Assembly (NCBI RefSeq): GCF_041734735.1
Contig: NC_134891.1
Coordinates: 15,406,244-15,470,243, forward strand
Direction of reading: 5' to 3'
Origin: Babylonia areolata
Lineage: Eukaryota; Mollusca; Gastropoda; Neogastropoda; Buccinidae
DNA: 64,000 nt
Shown here: piece after piece, positions 1 to 10,908 of the stretch
Layout: each line of letters begins with the position of its first letter
Numbering within the stretch: the stretch's first letter is position 1
Notes under the pieces: model-generated
Seen by the model: only the letters and a program-made list of their open reading frames with translations
The model's database searches: none
What the model was told of the DNA's origin: nothing
Program-made: the position numbers and the translations under genes

Positions 1-1545
1 TGCAGATGCAGCTGGTCAGTGCTATTGGGCGGTAGCTGGAGGGGTTCGAGGGGTCTTTTCCCGGTTTCAGCACTGGGATTATGAGGGCTTTCTGCCAGGA
101 GGGTGGAAAAAAGCCTGTGATCCAGATGTGGTTGTAAACTTTGAGCAGGGTGTCCAGACAGGTTTCGGGAACATGTTTTAAGAGTTTATAATGGACCTCG
201 TCCATTCCTGGACAGGAATCCGTACAGGTCTGAAGGGCAGATTTAAGTTCATTCATTGTGAAAGGAAGGTTGTAATTCTCTGTGTTGTCGGAAGAGAAGT
301 TACAGGGTGTTTTTTCTGTCAGGTTTTTGGTTTTGAGAAACCAAGCAGATTTGTTGGCAGATCTCGTGTTCTGTTCAATTGTGGAGGCAAGCAAATTGGC
401 AACTGCTTTCTTCTCTGTGACCATAGCGTCTGAAAGTTTAAGGTGATTAAAAGTTGGGCAGACGTTTTTGCCCTTAATTTTTTTTTAAACCCTCCACACT
501 TTCTTCTTGGGTGTGTTGGAGGTTAAGGAAGAGCAAAAATCTCTCCATGACTTTCTCTGGCTCTTTTTAAAAACATACCTGGCTTTCGCCCTCAGCTGTT
601 GATGGGTTTGAACGCTATCGGTCTCCGATAGACGCGTTGCTGCGCTCTCTTCCGAGACTTATGGGCCTCCCAACATTCCGCGTTGAACCAGGGTGTTCTT
701 GGCATCTGAGGCTTGGAGGTAGACGATGGGACTGCTGCTTTGGCGCAATCTAAAACGATCTGAGTCAGAGTGTCAGCAGGGTCCTTGCTTTTTAATACTG
801 TTTCTTCCTGCAGCTCCGCTCTTATCTTCGTGGTAAAAATTCCCCAGGCAGCTTTGTCATAGTTCAGGCGGTCCGGCAGAGAGTCACCTTCCCCATCTGT
901 GGGGCGGAGGACGACAGGAAAGTGGTCACTCCCGTGCAAATCGTCGTGCACTCTCCACTCGTAGCCCAGGACCAACGATGGATCGCAGACCGACAGATCT
1001 AAACACGAGAGCTTTCCAGAGGACAGATGAAGGTAAGTGGGAGACTTGTCGTTAAGACAGCACAAATCCATATCGGAAAGAAGGTTTTCCAAGAGAAGAC
1101 CTCGGGCTGATGTCATCTCACTTCCCCAGAGCGGGGAGTGGCCATTAAAGTCGCCCAACAGTAGAAACGGTCGTGGGAGCTGGTCGACCAGGTTCATGAG
1201 GTCCTGCCTCAGAACACGGACGGAAGGAGGAAGGTAGAGAGAGCAGACAGTGATGGTTTTCCCAAGTGTGACTCTGACTGCCACCGCCTGTAAAGGGGTG
1301 CTTAAAGGAACTGTACTGTATAAAAGGGACTTACGTATAAAAAGAGCGACACCTCCCGTCAATCCCTCTTGCTTCAGTTGAGCGGGTTTAAAAATGGAGT
1401 TAAAACCAGAGAGAGATAAAACCTTGCCATTTCTTTGCAGAGTCTCCTGCAGCGCCAGCACTGAATGTTTCAAGGCACGACAAAGCAGCTGAAGTTCCTG
1501 GAAATTGACGTAGAACCCCCGGATGTTCCAGTGGATCACTGCTAT
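1..1545 (-). pseudogene. LINE ORF2 5' part: AP-endonuclease and start of RT (decayed)
   Basis: The protein opens with IHWNIRGFYVNFQELQ and contains LALQET, GGVALFIRK, LLGDFNGHSPLWGSE and GSDHFPV, the landmarks of an apurinic-type endonuclease that nicks target DNA. The ancestral start codon (ATG in the copies at 37,100 and 62,210) is ATA here. The endonuclease frame closes near 592, and the RT-leading part continues in other frames, so at least two frame breaks occur before the window edge. Family assignment is firm; activity of this copy is not expected. Confidence 0.9.
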
Positions 1546-1576
1546 TAAAAAGGTTAAAAAAAAGTAAAGCAGCAGC

Positions 1577-2874
1577 CTAATCCATCGCTACCCCCTGCTC
1601 CTCTGCTTGCAGTGGCTCAAGGTCGGCTGAGATAGCGTATCTATTTTTTTAACTGAATTTCTCCGATTCCGACCAAGCCGGAATATCTACCACCTCGGGT
1701 CTTCCCGATCCCGCCAAGGCCACAACCCTCCCATCCTTGAGTTTTGGAGGTACGGGGGGTTTCTGGCCACTCTCGCCAGCCTGAGGGCCAGGCAGACGAG
1801 AGGCAGGGTGAGGGGCGCCGGGGGGGGACGGGAGGCGGACAATGTGCCTCCGCCCGAGGCTTTCCGCTCCCGCCCAGCAGCCCCTGAGGACCGCCGTACA
1901 GGATGGGAAGGGGTGGACACGGCGCCTCCACCCAAGGCCAACGGTTCTATTAAGGTAGTTACGTCGTCCGTCTGCGTCCCTTGTGGACGTCGTCTGGACC
2001 GCGACGTCCACCATCCTGCGTCTGACGACAGAGGCGTAAGACGCCTTAGGCAACGCGGCCTCCACTTGTTTTCTTGCCTCAAAGAATATTTTCTTCTCCG
2101 TCTTCACCTTCTGGATTTCCTTTTCTTTTCTCCAGGCGGGGCAGTCTTTTGATGACGGGTGGCCGCCTCCGCAGTTCGCACAACGGGCTGGACTGACGCA
2201 TTCACCCTGGTGCGCCGCCTTTGAACAGGTGCCACACGCCTCTTCCTCCTTGCATCGGTCCCGCACTTGTCCAAATTTCTGGCATTTGAAACATCTTAGA
2301 GGGGACGGCACGTACAGGCTTACATTCACCATCAGGTATCTGACTCGAATGTCCTTGGGGACATTCGGGCAGCAGAAGGTGAGGAAAATTGTGTTGGTCG
2401 GGACTCTGTCCGACCCCTTCTTTACTGTCACCCTATAAACGTCGGTCACTCCCTGAGAGGACAGCTCGCTCTTGATCTCTGCTTCAGACACTCCTCTCAA
2501 TTCCGGGCATCTGATGACCCCCTTTGAACAGTTCAGACCTTTGTGAGGGGAAACCCTCACCGCCCTATCCACAAAAGTGGTTGCCTTGAGCAGAAGCTGT
2601 GTCTGCCTTTTAGACCAAAAACGCTCCGCTCCTCAGCCTCTTGATAGATTTCAGTGATCCTGCCAGACACTGGAAGCCCTTCTGAATAGCGAAGGGGCTG
2701 AGAGCAGACAAGGGCTTGTCATCATCAGCGCCCTCCACCACAAGCCACGACGGCCAAAATCCAGAGGTCTCACCGACCTTCGAATCCGAGTCCAAGTCGT
2801 CTGTTCCTGGTCTTCTTCTTTTGCCAAGTTTAGGGGGGGGGGCGGGGGGGGGGGGGTGTTTGTTTGGATTTCAT
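1577..2874 (-). pseudogene. LINE ORF1: gag-like zinc-knuckle protein (decayed)
   Basis: RNA-binding ORF1 protein of the LINE. The start is the ATG at 2,874, in the same context as in the other copies. The N-terminus is a basic, proline-rich stretch followed by a region with KGLNCSKGVIRCPEL and DVYRVTVKKGSDRVPTNT, which resembles the RRM-like fold of such proteins. Three zinc knuckles follow: CFKCQKFGQVRDRC (the usual His is Gln in this copy), CGTCSKAAHQGEC and CANCGGGHPSSKDC. The frame is broken near the N-terminal G/C runs and again after the knuckles. The KYSILADL-type tail of other copies is also decayed. Confidence 0.88.
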
Positions 2875-4197
2875 GGTTTATAAATTGTATATTCATCCCT
2901 CCCTTACCCACCCACCATGGGGTCCAACTTAGGGGCCAGGGTCAAGGGAACACCAGCTTGACCCCTTCCAGGTTTCGGGAGGGATATACGACTAACAGCC
3001 TAGCTCCAACGTGTTCCCCCCCAATCATGCCCAGCTCCCGGGGACAGAGAACCGAGCACTACGGGGGTTATCCTCACTTGCCTTCAAACTGCCAGTCTTG
3101 ACCCAGCCCCACGAAGGGGTAGCCGATTGACATACACAGGCCAATGTGTGCCGCCTGTCTTAGGAGAGGTCCGAGCCAAAGGGATGTGTTGAGAGCAGCG
3201 TGCTCTCTCAATCCCCAGGATCTCATTCCCCTCCATCACAGGTCGCGCCGCACGGCAAACACGGCGGGCCTAAAGAAGGCCGCAGAGAAAAAAGAATGTG
3301 GAAAAGAAGGCTTGATGGGGAGCTGAGGACAGAAAAGAGGTGGTAAAAAGAAGAATAGAGAATAGCGAAAGGGACAGTGGGTCACTTTTAGTTTGGGCCT
3401 CACTCACGACCTGTTCGGCATGGGAAGCCCTATCAGGGGCATCAGTACAAAAACAACCACTTATTCAACCCGAACAGCTACGATGGCTATGTAGGCTGTC
3501 AATTAAGACCTGGGACCAGAGCAGGAAACCCCAAGAAGCACTGATGCCCCTGCCGACATAGCTTGCTCGATCACTGGCCACTAAACCTCCCGACCACGAC
3601 AAGGTAGTGACCCCCCCGGGAGGGGGTCAAGAGAACACCAGCTTGACCCCCTCCAGGTTTCGGGAGGCCTCAATGAACAGACCACAGCCACAAACAACTT
3701 GACCTCAAAGGCGAAATGCCAACACGTTGTTTAAGTCACCCTACGAGATAACATAAAGAAATAGCCAGACATAAAATGAGCGATAGAACACAAGAAACCT
3801 CAAGCAAAAATGATCCAGAAGGCGGTGATACTAATCCTGATGACAACTGTTATGCTGAGTTTCTTTTCTGTTTTTTTTTCTTGCTATTGTTATTGTAATG
3901 CTGAGAAGCGCAGTTCCATTCAGAACAGAAGATCAGTTGAGTAGATGCATTTTACTGGAGGTCTGTTTTATCAATTACCAACAACTCACCACCCATTCTC
4001 TTAACACGCTGTTTCTGGAAGTCCATAAAATCATAAATAACAAAAACATAACATAAGACAGGTGTATATTTTGTCTGTGCGCATATGTGTGCTGGTATGT
4101 GTGTTTGTGTCGGCCCTTTAATGCATGCACTACTGAATCCAGAGTGACGACAAGACATACACAGGAAAACAACAGAGAGGGGAGATAAAGCTCTCAC

Positions 4198-4293
4198 CTG
4201 AAATTGGCTCCAGCCTTGGAGAATTTTTTCACAATCTTCATGGCTGTTTTGAAACCCCCGAGCGTTGCCAGGAAATCTTCAATCTTTCGCTTG
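4198..4293 (-). CDS. MSH6: MSH6 exon, duplicate copy (probable assembly artefact)
   Basis: Identical to the exon at 24,725-24,820: 96 bp between a CAG acceptor and a GTGAGA donor, encoding KRKIEDFLATLGGFK and the residues up to GANF, with split codons at both ends. In MSH6 this segment precedes the GRFPDL exon found at 10,818-10,908. On the minus strand it must therefore lie at a higher coordinate, but this copy lies lower. It is the exon evidence that block 1-8,176 is misplaced. Confidence 0.85.
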
Positions 4294-4479
4294 CTGCACA
4301 AGAAACACAAAATATAGGATAAGTGGTCAAACCACAGTTCTTTTTTAAGACTGATCAGCAGTACATGGCTTAAAAACTAAAAAAACACATAACAAATAAA
4401 AAAAATGCTCAACTTTATAAAGCAAGATTGCTTTACTGTCTGCAGATCAAGTATACACAAACATGCATGCTTGATATAG

Positions 4480-4700
4480 GTAGCGGCAGCCCCCATGGCC
4501 GATGCCAGGAAACCTATGAACACCTAAAAAATTGACTAATTTTGAAGTGCATTTTCTCAAATTTGATTTCATTTTGTGAAAAACTATCCGACTGAAATAA
4601 TTATTTATTTAAATTTTTACTGTGTTTGCTTTATGCAATGCGTGAATGAGTTCGCAGATAGAAGAAAAAGAAGTGTACTGTAACGCAAAACAGCGATCCT
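4480..4700. repeat. Diverged dispersed repeat, member 1
   Basis: Shares blocks such as GATGCCAGGAAACCT, GTGCATTTTCTC and CATTTTGTGAA, in the same order and spacing, with 7,020-7,230. Identity looks roughly two-thirds by eye. It is not a recognised family. The copies at 25,007-25,227 and 27,547-27,757 are the duplicated-block equivalents. Confidence 0.6.
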
Positions 4701-5869
4701 TGTTCAATGGCGGAGAACTTCCGTGTGTTTTTTTTCCAAGCCTTGGGTGAAGTTGGGTAGTTAGATCTGAGCGCAAAGTCAGGGGAAATTTTCGGCTATC
4801 TTTCAACGCCTCGCGCAGTTCGAAAATGAAATCTGACCCTATGTGATACTGTATGAGCGGTAAAGAGCATTTTCTGCTGATTTCAATGGTATCCGAAACT
4901 ATGATTTTTGATCCATGAGCAATTTGCTCAAACGATTCAAAAGCAGGTACCCGTCTTCGTCAGTTGCGTCGGCCCAATCAACATTTGACACTGGAGAGCG
5001 GGACTTCATCAAACACAAAAATAGCATTGTTTCTCCAGAAAATCTTGAATTTCATCGGTAAGTTTTATATTATTTTTTAAAACGAATGTCTTTAGCACTT
5101 TCATGCACAATATTGATCTGAAATTCTTTGAATCGGGATTTTTATCGATGTCAGTAACTGAGCAGCTTGGATCTATTTCATGTGTTTTCGTAGCGTGACA
5201 CTTTGTTTCAATCAGAATACGATTTATTTTTTTCTGAGTAAAACACACAAAAACTATTGATACAGAATGAAAAATGGACATGTTAAAACAGAGACCATGA
5301 ATTCCCATTACGAATATTTGATTGATTTTTGCTTTAGTAAGCAAAATATTACCCGGGTCTAAAACCGGAAGTGCTCTGAACAGCATTAGCGTCGTCTGCT
5401 ACAAATTCGGTGAGTGTTAAATAAGTGAGTAAAAAATTGTAATGTGGTTTCTTTTTCATTCAACATCACACAAAAATCTGATATTCTAGTTGCATTTTGC
5501 TTCTATAGCTGTGAAACTTTATATTAATATATACAGACAGATAGATACTATGCTCTCACATTCCAGAAAGAACAAGAACACCAATTCATGCTACCCCCCC
5601 CCCCCCTGCAAACTTCACTTTCATAATTAGCTGAGAGTTGTATAGCCATTCCCCTCCCTTGTCTCTGAGAATTTCCCACCAATGGTAAGGAGAAGGGAAG
5701 GGGTTGTCAATGGTTATGGCAAACTTGGCACTGAGCCAAATCACTGACCACTTGCTCTGGCTGAGAATCCCTGACTGCTGACAGTGATATAACCCACCAC
5801 CTCCTCCCTCCAGTCATCCCCCCTTCCCCATTTCTTTCCTGTCAGTGGAGTAGGTGTGTGTGTGTGTGC

Positions 5870-5904
<35 letters not shown>

Positions 5905-7019
5905 AGAGCAAGTTTGCATTTGCACATGTATGCTTGTGAGTATGTGTATGTCTGAGTATGAAAAAAGTGTAATGTGAAGAGATATATGATTAATTTGAAC
6001 AGTGCAGTCAACATCCTGTTTCTTCAAAAATTTAACACCAATTTTTAACAAACTAAAATTAGTATTAAAAAAATCAGTACAATAACACCCATAGCCTAAG
6101 TTATACATCAGGTTCAGTCAAGTCAAACTATATAACACTATCAGGAATCCAGCCATTAAGAGAGTATAATTGTGTGTGTGTGTGTGTGGGGGGGGGAGTG
6201 TGGGGAGGGGGGGGGTTTGGGGGGGAGGTGTTCATGTAACCCATGATATGCTGTGCATCTAGACTGCATGAAACAGAAAACAAATGGAAGTAAACACATA
6301 TTTCATGAAATGATAAAATGCAAAATACCATGCACATATTGTGAATGAAATATTCAGTTTGATATATATCTAAGACATGCATTCTCACATACTCACACAA
6401 ATAAAGGTGAGTACACAAATTATATATCAAAGAATAAGATACTAAGTATGATGTGCATATTAACAATAAAATATTCAATATTAAGTAATCATATGTACAT
6501 AAGACATTTAGTAATACTTTCATCTCAGTCAAGAAATGTAGCACCCTGAAGTGGAATATCTGAGTAAATAATCGCATGCAACAAAGACATCCATAAGATG
6601 AACAGTACATGTAGATGGCAAAGTTCTTGTCAGCAGCTGGAAAGGACAGACCCCCAAAAATTCAGCCTCAGTTGTCAAAGCACAAGTTGTTGCTGCAATT
6701 TGAGTTATTGTGTGAAAGGTAAATGCGGCCATATAGTTCAGTGCAGTGAATTTTGTGTTGCTGTTGAATGAATACTTACCTGTTAGTATGCCATTTTATA
6801 ATTCTGTTATCACAGTGTTTTCCTCCCACTCAAAACACTCAGAAATTGACAAAAGCCTAAACATATATTAAACTGAGAGCTCTGGTTTTGGTTTTAAGTT
6901 TTAAATTGAACATAACATTTGTTCTTTCTTATGAGCTGATCTGTGTATCTAACATGTTGCAGAAACAGCTGCTCATGGCAGGGTTTGCAAGACCTATTCC
7001 ATGATCCAAAAAGGCCAGT

Positions 7020-7230
7020 ATGAACATCTCAGGTAGCGAGCAGCATGTTATTGCTGATGCCAGGAAACCTGTGAGTGCCAAAAAATGAGAGATTTTTTGG
7101 TGTGCATTTTCTCTTGTGAATGCCATTTTGTGAAGAAATAAAGATGCATCATCCACCTTTTATTTCTTATTTATTGTGTTTCTTCTACAATGAAATGCAT
7201 GACTGGGTTCATGGATGGAAGAAAAAACTA
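7020..7230. repeat. Diverged dispersed repeat, member 2
   Basis: Same-strand relative of 4,480-4,700, with the shared blocks in matching order, including the AATGCATGACTGGGTTC / AATGCGTGAATGAGTTC pair. It has no coding content. It is probably an old unnamed interspersed repeat. Confidence 0.6.
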
Positions 7231-8092
7231 GAGAGCTGAAAGAAAATAGATTCATATATCTGTCATTTTTGCTAGCAACTTAAGTAATATTTGCTCCCTC
7301 TTGGGAACCTTTGTCGTGGAATGCCCCATCAACCTACCCATTCTGTATAATGCTCTCAAGTTGCATTCGTTTAAAAATTTGTAGTAATTTTGCAGAAGAT
7401 GATCAGCTTAGACCACTGGTAACTTATTGTGGCTGCAACTTCAATATTTTTTTCAAAAACAAAAATTTTTAAGAAGTCTAATCTGCAGCATGCACCCTTT
7501 TTTAATGAGAAAATCAGGTATCATTCCTTTTCTGCCAACTTTAGAGGGAAGTTTTAAGGTTGATTTTAATTTATTTTGAAAGCTGACATTTCACTTAATA
7601 CACACACAAAATTTCACGGTCCTACTTGTGACAGTTACTGAAATATTCATCTTTGCAGCATGCTACCCCAATAAACAGTCTTTTTTCCGCTGGTCAAATT
7701 GAAGATTTTTCAAAGTTTGAGACTCTGATACTTAAAATTCAGTCAACTGTCCTGCCTGAAAAAAATTCAGTGCACTTCCTGTGATGTATTCTGCAAGATA
7801 TTTTATTATGAAATGCAACTGTCTATTCGTTTCAGTGCTGTAGACCTTCAAAGTTGCTATTCTGTGCAGATTGACACATCTTGATTTTCTATTTCCTCCT
7901 ACTTTGACAGACATATTTTCCAGTTTCTTTGCTGCTGAAGTGTTAGTGTTTTCTTGTGCAATATGCCATTATCATATGGTTTTTAAAAGTATATGAGTTT
8001 TCATTACAGTACCCTCATGGACAGTATAATATAACTGTGAAAATGTGAAAATATTAAGTACTAACAGCATGTACGCATCGTCACATCTTTAA

Positions 8093-8176
8093 CTCTTTCG
8101 TTCCTATTTTTCTATGAACCATTACTCCCCCTTGTTCTGAGATCCCTACCATTCGCATATTCCCTTCATTCCTGGA
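8093..8176. mobile_element. TTAA-flanked piggyBac-type element, left end only
   Basis: Starts after TTAA (8,089-8,092) with CTCTTTCGTTCC and is cut off by the gap after 84 bp. The whole element is present at 28,620-29,798, so this is the duplicated block's truncated version. Confidence 0.75.
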
Positions 8177-8276
8177 NNNNNNNNNNNNNNNNNNNNNNNN
8201 NNNNNNNNNNNNNNNNNNNNNNNNNNNNNNNNNNNNNNNNNNNNNNNNNNNNNNNNNNNNNNNNNNNNNNNNNNNN
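8177..8276. other. Assembly gap (100 N)
   Basis: Exactly 100 Ns, the usual placeholder for a gap of unknown size. The left flank is a copy of 20,529-28,703; the right flank is unrelated single-copy-looking sequence. Confidence 0.99.
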
Positions 8277-8557
8277 AATAGTGTTAGAATGTGATGTGGA
8301 ACATGTTGGTGTACCTTTCTGATGGGTGCAAAAATGCTAAAAAATACACAAAATATGGATACCGCGATCAACATCAAGATGGTGAGTAAATACTTTGATT
8401 TTTTGCACACATATGGAACAACATTCCTTGCATACATATACAAAATATCAATTGTCTGGGTGTTTATTTGGGTTTTTTTTACAATTTTTTCCCCATCCTA
8501 TACAAACCCTGGGTTTTCAGGGATTGGCAAGGGCAAAAACTCTTGGCATGGAGTGAG
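8277..8557. mobile_element. Possible TTAA-type element, right end only
   Basis: The sequence runs from the gap to GGAGTGAG followed by TTAA at 8,558-8,561. Read from the right it begins CTCACTCC, like the right end of the candidate at 31,269-31,863. The left end would lie in the gap. It is a candidate non-autonomous piggyBac-type element, with no coding content seen. Confidence 0.35.
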
Positions 8558-8799
8558 TTAAAGCAAATTAACTCCACTAGCATTACAGAGTAATTTCCCC
8601 TTTTTACTATCTGCATCAAAACGTTTGCAAAATAAATAAAAATTCCATGCTTAGCAAAAGAAGTTCCTGTTTGAACAAAAAATGATAATAATGACTGCTC
8701 TAGCTGTTGGGTCAGAATATCAGATCAAAGTGCCAAGTTTAGAGAATACAAAAAATATAAATATAACAGTAAATGCAGTTTGCATATAATTAGGCTTCA

Positions 8800-9029
8800 T
8801 TCTTTATTTTTTTGTGCCAATCCCAGAAGCGCAATATTGTTTTAAACAAGATGACTGGAAAGAACTGGATTTTTCCTATGTTCATGCCAAATCTGGTGTC
8901 AACTGACAAAGTAGTTGCAGAGAAAATGTCAATGTTAAAGTTTACCATGGACACACAGACACACACACACACAGACAACCGAACACCGGGTTAAAACATA
9001 GACTCACTTTGTTTACACAAGTGAGTCAA
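8800..9029 (+). repeat. Interspersed repeat ending in a 9-bp hairpin
   Basis: Contains TTCATGCCAAATCTGGTGTC, an ACACAC run and then ACCGGGTTAAAACATA, closing with a perfect inverted pair GACTCACTT / AAGTGAGTC around a 9-nt loop (about 9,001-9,027). Such an ending recalls a rolling-circle-type terminal hairpin or a LINE 3' end, but I cannot decide between them. I recognise the wording as a high-copy repeat of gastropod-like genomes from general familiarity only. Confidence 0.55.
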
Positions 9030-10335
9030 AAATGTATTCAGACTATGTTTAATGAAACTTATGAACTAACATCAAATTTGAAATTAACTGAAAACCTGGT
9101 TTTGTTTGGATGTGATGGAAACATCAAAACTGATGTGGTATTTGATTTTATTATTCTGGTAGCTACATCCTACATTTATAAGTGTAAACGGGATAATAGT
9201 CAGCCTGGGTTGTTTATATTTAGAACATTACTTACCTACAGATACAAAATAGAAAAGCACATAGCAAGTATAAACTTTAGACTAAATGAATTCTCTGCCA
9301 ACTGGTGTTATTACAAAAATCTGCTCACTGAAAACCCCTGACTCTATTTTCTTTCTATAGGGGTACTTATTTTCATTAAGCAAAAAGAATCAGTGCTCAA
9401 CAAATAATATGTATTTGGACTGTTGTTTCAAGATAACTTGACACAATTAGCTAACAGAAGGGTTTTGTTTATAATTATTAGAACACCTTCACCATATGTC
9501 AAATTGGTAGCAATGGGACTGTTGTAGCTCTCTGATGTCTCCTTGTGAACTATATCATCTGATTGTCAAATGTGTGTAACCAGTTGGGAATCGAGTGAAA
9601 ATGGTGGTTGTTGTTGTCGTGTTGTTGTTTTCTTGTTTTTTTGTGTGTTTTGCTTTGTTTTTTTATTCTTTCGTGAAAATACCCTTGCGAACTATTACCA
9701 TGATCGAGTAATATGTAACTTCTCACAGGAAAATTTTCATGGTGATGTTGTTGAAGAGAAAATATAACCTTCATTGCAAGGGAGGGGTGGGGGGTGGGGG
9801 GGGGAAGCATGTTAAAAATCCTGCAATAAAAATTCACTGGGTCAGGAAACAAGAACAAACCCAGCTTGTCCATACCTGAAAATGGAGTTAGGATGCCTAA
9901 ACTGTGGGAGAACAAGGGCCATACATGTAAAAACCCACTCGTAGAACCCGGGAACAAAAAAGTCAGTAAATAAACACTGGTCAGAGAACGTGTACCTAAA
10001 TATCTGCTTCAAATCAAACAAACAAAAAATTGGGGGGAGGAATGGGGGGCCAAGTGGGGGGGTGGGGGGGAGGTACTGAGAGGGGGCATGGGGTCGAAGA
10101 TTACTAGTTCCGCCTACTTTCAGATATATGCATATTCTCAGATACGAACAGACAACACAGGAACGTTTTTTTTCCATGCTTAGCAGCAGGGGCGATTTTC
10201 CTTTTGATTCCAAGTGGAAATGAGTCATCAATCCACCCAAAGAAATATTTTTCCTTTACTTACCTAGAAGAACACATACAGAAACAGGTCAACAATGAAA
10301 ATTCATTCCACCCCATGCTTTCACTTTTCCAATGG
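9030..10335. other. Intron/flank sequence with an old SINE fragment
   Basis: No gene is seen. 9,842-9,950 keeps the order GGAAACAAGAAC ... CATACATGTAAAAACCCACTCG, matching the body of SINE family A at 10,560-10,650, so it is a decayed plus-strand relic. G-rich runs occur at 9,780-9,805 and 10,030-10,075. Downstream MSH6 exons were looked for here and not found. Confidence 0.5.
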
Positions 10336-10666
10336 GACAGGTGCAATAGCTGAGTGGTTAAAGCGATGGACTTTCAATCTCTGGGTCCCAGTTCGAATCT
10401 CAGTAACAGAGCCTTGTGGGTAAAGGGTGGAGTTTTCTCCAATCTCCCAGGTCAACATATGTGCAGACCTGCCAGTGCCTGAACCCCCTTCATGTGTATA
10501 TGCAAGCAGAAGATCAAATACGCACGTTACAGATCCTGTAATCCATGTCAGCGTTCGGTGGGTTATGGAAACAAGAACATACCCAGCATGCACACCCACA
10601 GAGTATGGCTGCCTACATGGCAGGGTAAAAATGGTTATACACGAAAAAGCCCAGTCGTGTACATGA
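10336..10666 (+). mobile_element. SINE family A, tRNA-derived, copy 1
   Basis: Starts with a tRNA-like head. The A-box stretch TAGCTGAGTGGTTAAAGCG is at 10,347-10,365 and the B-box GTTCGAATC is at 10,391-10,399, with Ser/Leu-type spacing. A conserved body follows (AGGTCAACATATGTGCAGAC, AAGCAGAAGATCAAATACGC, GAGTATGGCTGCC). Other members lie at 30,558, 32,445, 46,480 and, as relics, 9,842 and 55,432. The A/B boxes act as an internal RNA polymerase III promoter in such elements; the cloverleaf is degraded, so this is not a tRNA gene. Confidence 0.85.
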
Positions 10667-10817
10667 AAATTCAGTTTGTACAGCTGGAAAGGAAATTATC
10701 AGCTCTTCCACCATGTTTCTCTCTGTTGAAACTGGGAATTATCATATTCTAAGCAAAAGGCACCAACAAACCACTTAAGTGGAGTGATAAGTATCCACCA
10801 GTACACGCCAAACTTAC

Positions 10818-10908
10818 TTCAAAGAACTCCAAGTCCTCTGTCAAGTCTGGAAATCTGCCCTCCTCTGTCTCCGAATCCAGAAGAACAGTGTGCTTCAACA
10901 GTTTAGAC
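10818..10908 (-). CDS. MSH6: MSH6 exon (GRFPDL segment), last exon visible
   Basis: 91-bp internal exon of the MutS homologue that pairs with MSH2 to recognise base mismatches and small loops. The acceptor is TTTCAG at 10,909 onward and the donor is GTAAGT below 10,818. It completes an Arg codon split after AG in the preceding exon, then encodes SKLLKHTVLLDSETEEGRFP and continues DLTEDLEFFE, ending in phase 0. Animal MSH6 proteins carry the matching KSKILKQV ... EGRFPDLT segment. No stop or frame damage is present. The following exons (rest of the lever, clamp and ATPase domains) lie beyond the window or are hidden by the false duplicate. Confidence 0.93.

Larger units (their letters stand above)
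1..3667 (-). mobile_element. LINE copy 1 (I/Jockey-type), cut by window edge
   Basis: Minus-strand non-LTR retrotransposon. Reading leftward it has a 5'UTR (about 2,875-3,667), ORF1 (zinc-knuckle protein) and ORF2 (endonuclease, then the start of the reverse transcriptase), and then the window ends. The 5' end is placed where the sequence CCTCCCGAAACCTGGAGG stops, the same terminal motif as at 39,240 and 60,081. It is the same copy as the one at 18,207-24,194 by virtue of the large duplication, so it should probably not be counted as an independent insertion. Confidence 0.93.
3668..8092. other. Intron-type sequence flanking the duplicated MSH6 exon
   Basis: AT-rich, no credible long coding region apart from the exon at 4,198-4,293. 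It holds a TG/GA microsatellite (about 5,857-5,902), a TG run with G-rich tail (about 6,171-6,232) and a pair of diverged repeats (4,480-4,700 and 7,020-7,230). The open frames here, up to 160 codons, are biased by simple sequence and have no recognisable domain. All of it recurs at 24,195-28,619. Confidence 0.7.
1..8176. repeat. Near-identical duplicate block, copy 1 (ends at the gap)
   Basis: This block matches 20,529-28,703 at a constant offset of 20,528, changing to 20,527 after a G-homopolymer near 2,830-2,852. That run length is the only difference I noticed. The block ends exactly at the first N of the gap. It contains a LINE 5' half, one MSH6 exon and intron sequence. Its exon is out of gene order, whereas the other copy's exon is in order. 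I infer a redundant contig end rather than a real tandem duplication. The left extent is unknown because the window starts inside it. Confidence 0.95.

Noticed and set aside
5009-5386. 125-codon minus-strand open frame (and its copy at 25,536-25,913)
   Set aside because: No recognisable domain, AT-rich composition like the surrounding intron, and no splice or start context. Treated as chance.
1-8176. Genuine tandem duplication of part of MSH6
   Set aside because: The exon would be out of order and the block ends exactly at the N gap, so an assembly artefact is simpler. Not excluded without reads.
8081-8443. Open frame running across the gap
   Set aside because: A third of it is unknown bases; it joins two unrelated contig ends.
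10336-10410. tRNA gene with A and B boxes
   Set aside because: Repeated body downstream, degraded cloverleaf and target duplications in sister copies show it is a SINE head. The same holds for 29,992 and 46,800.
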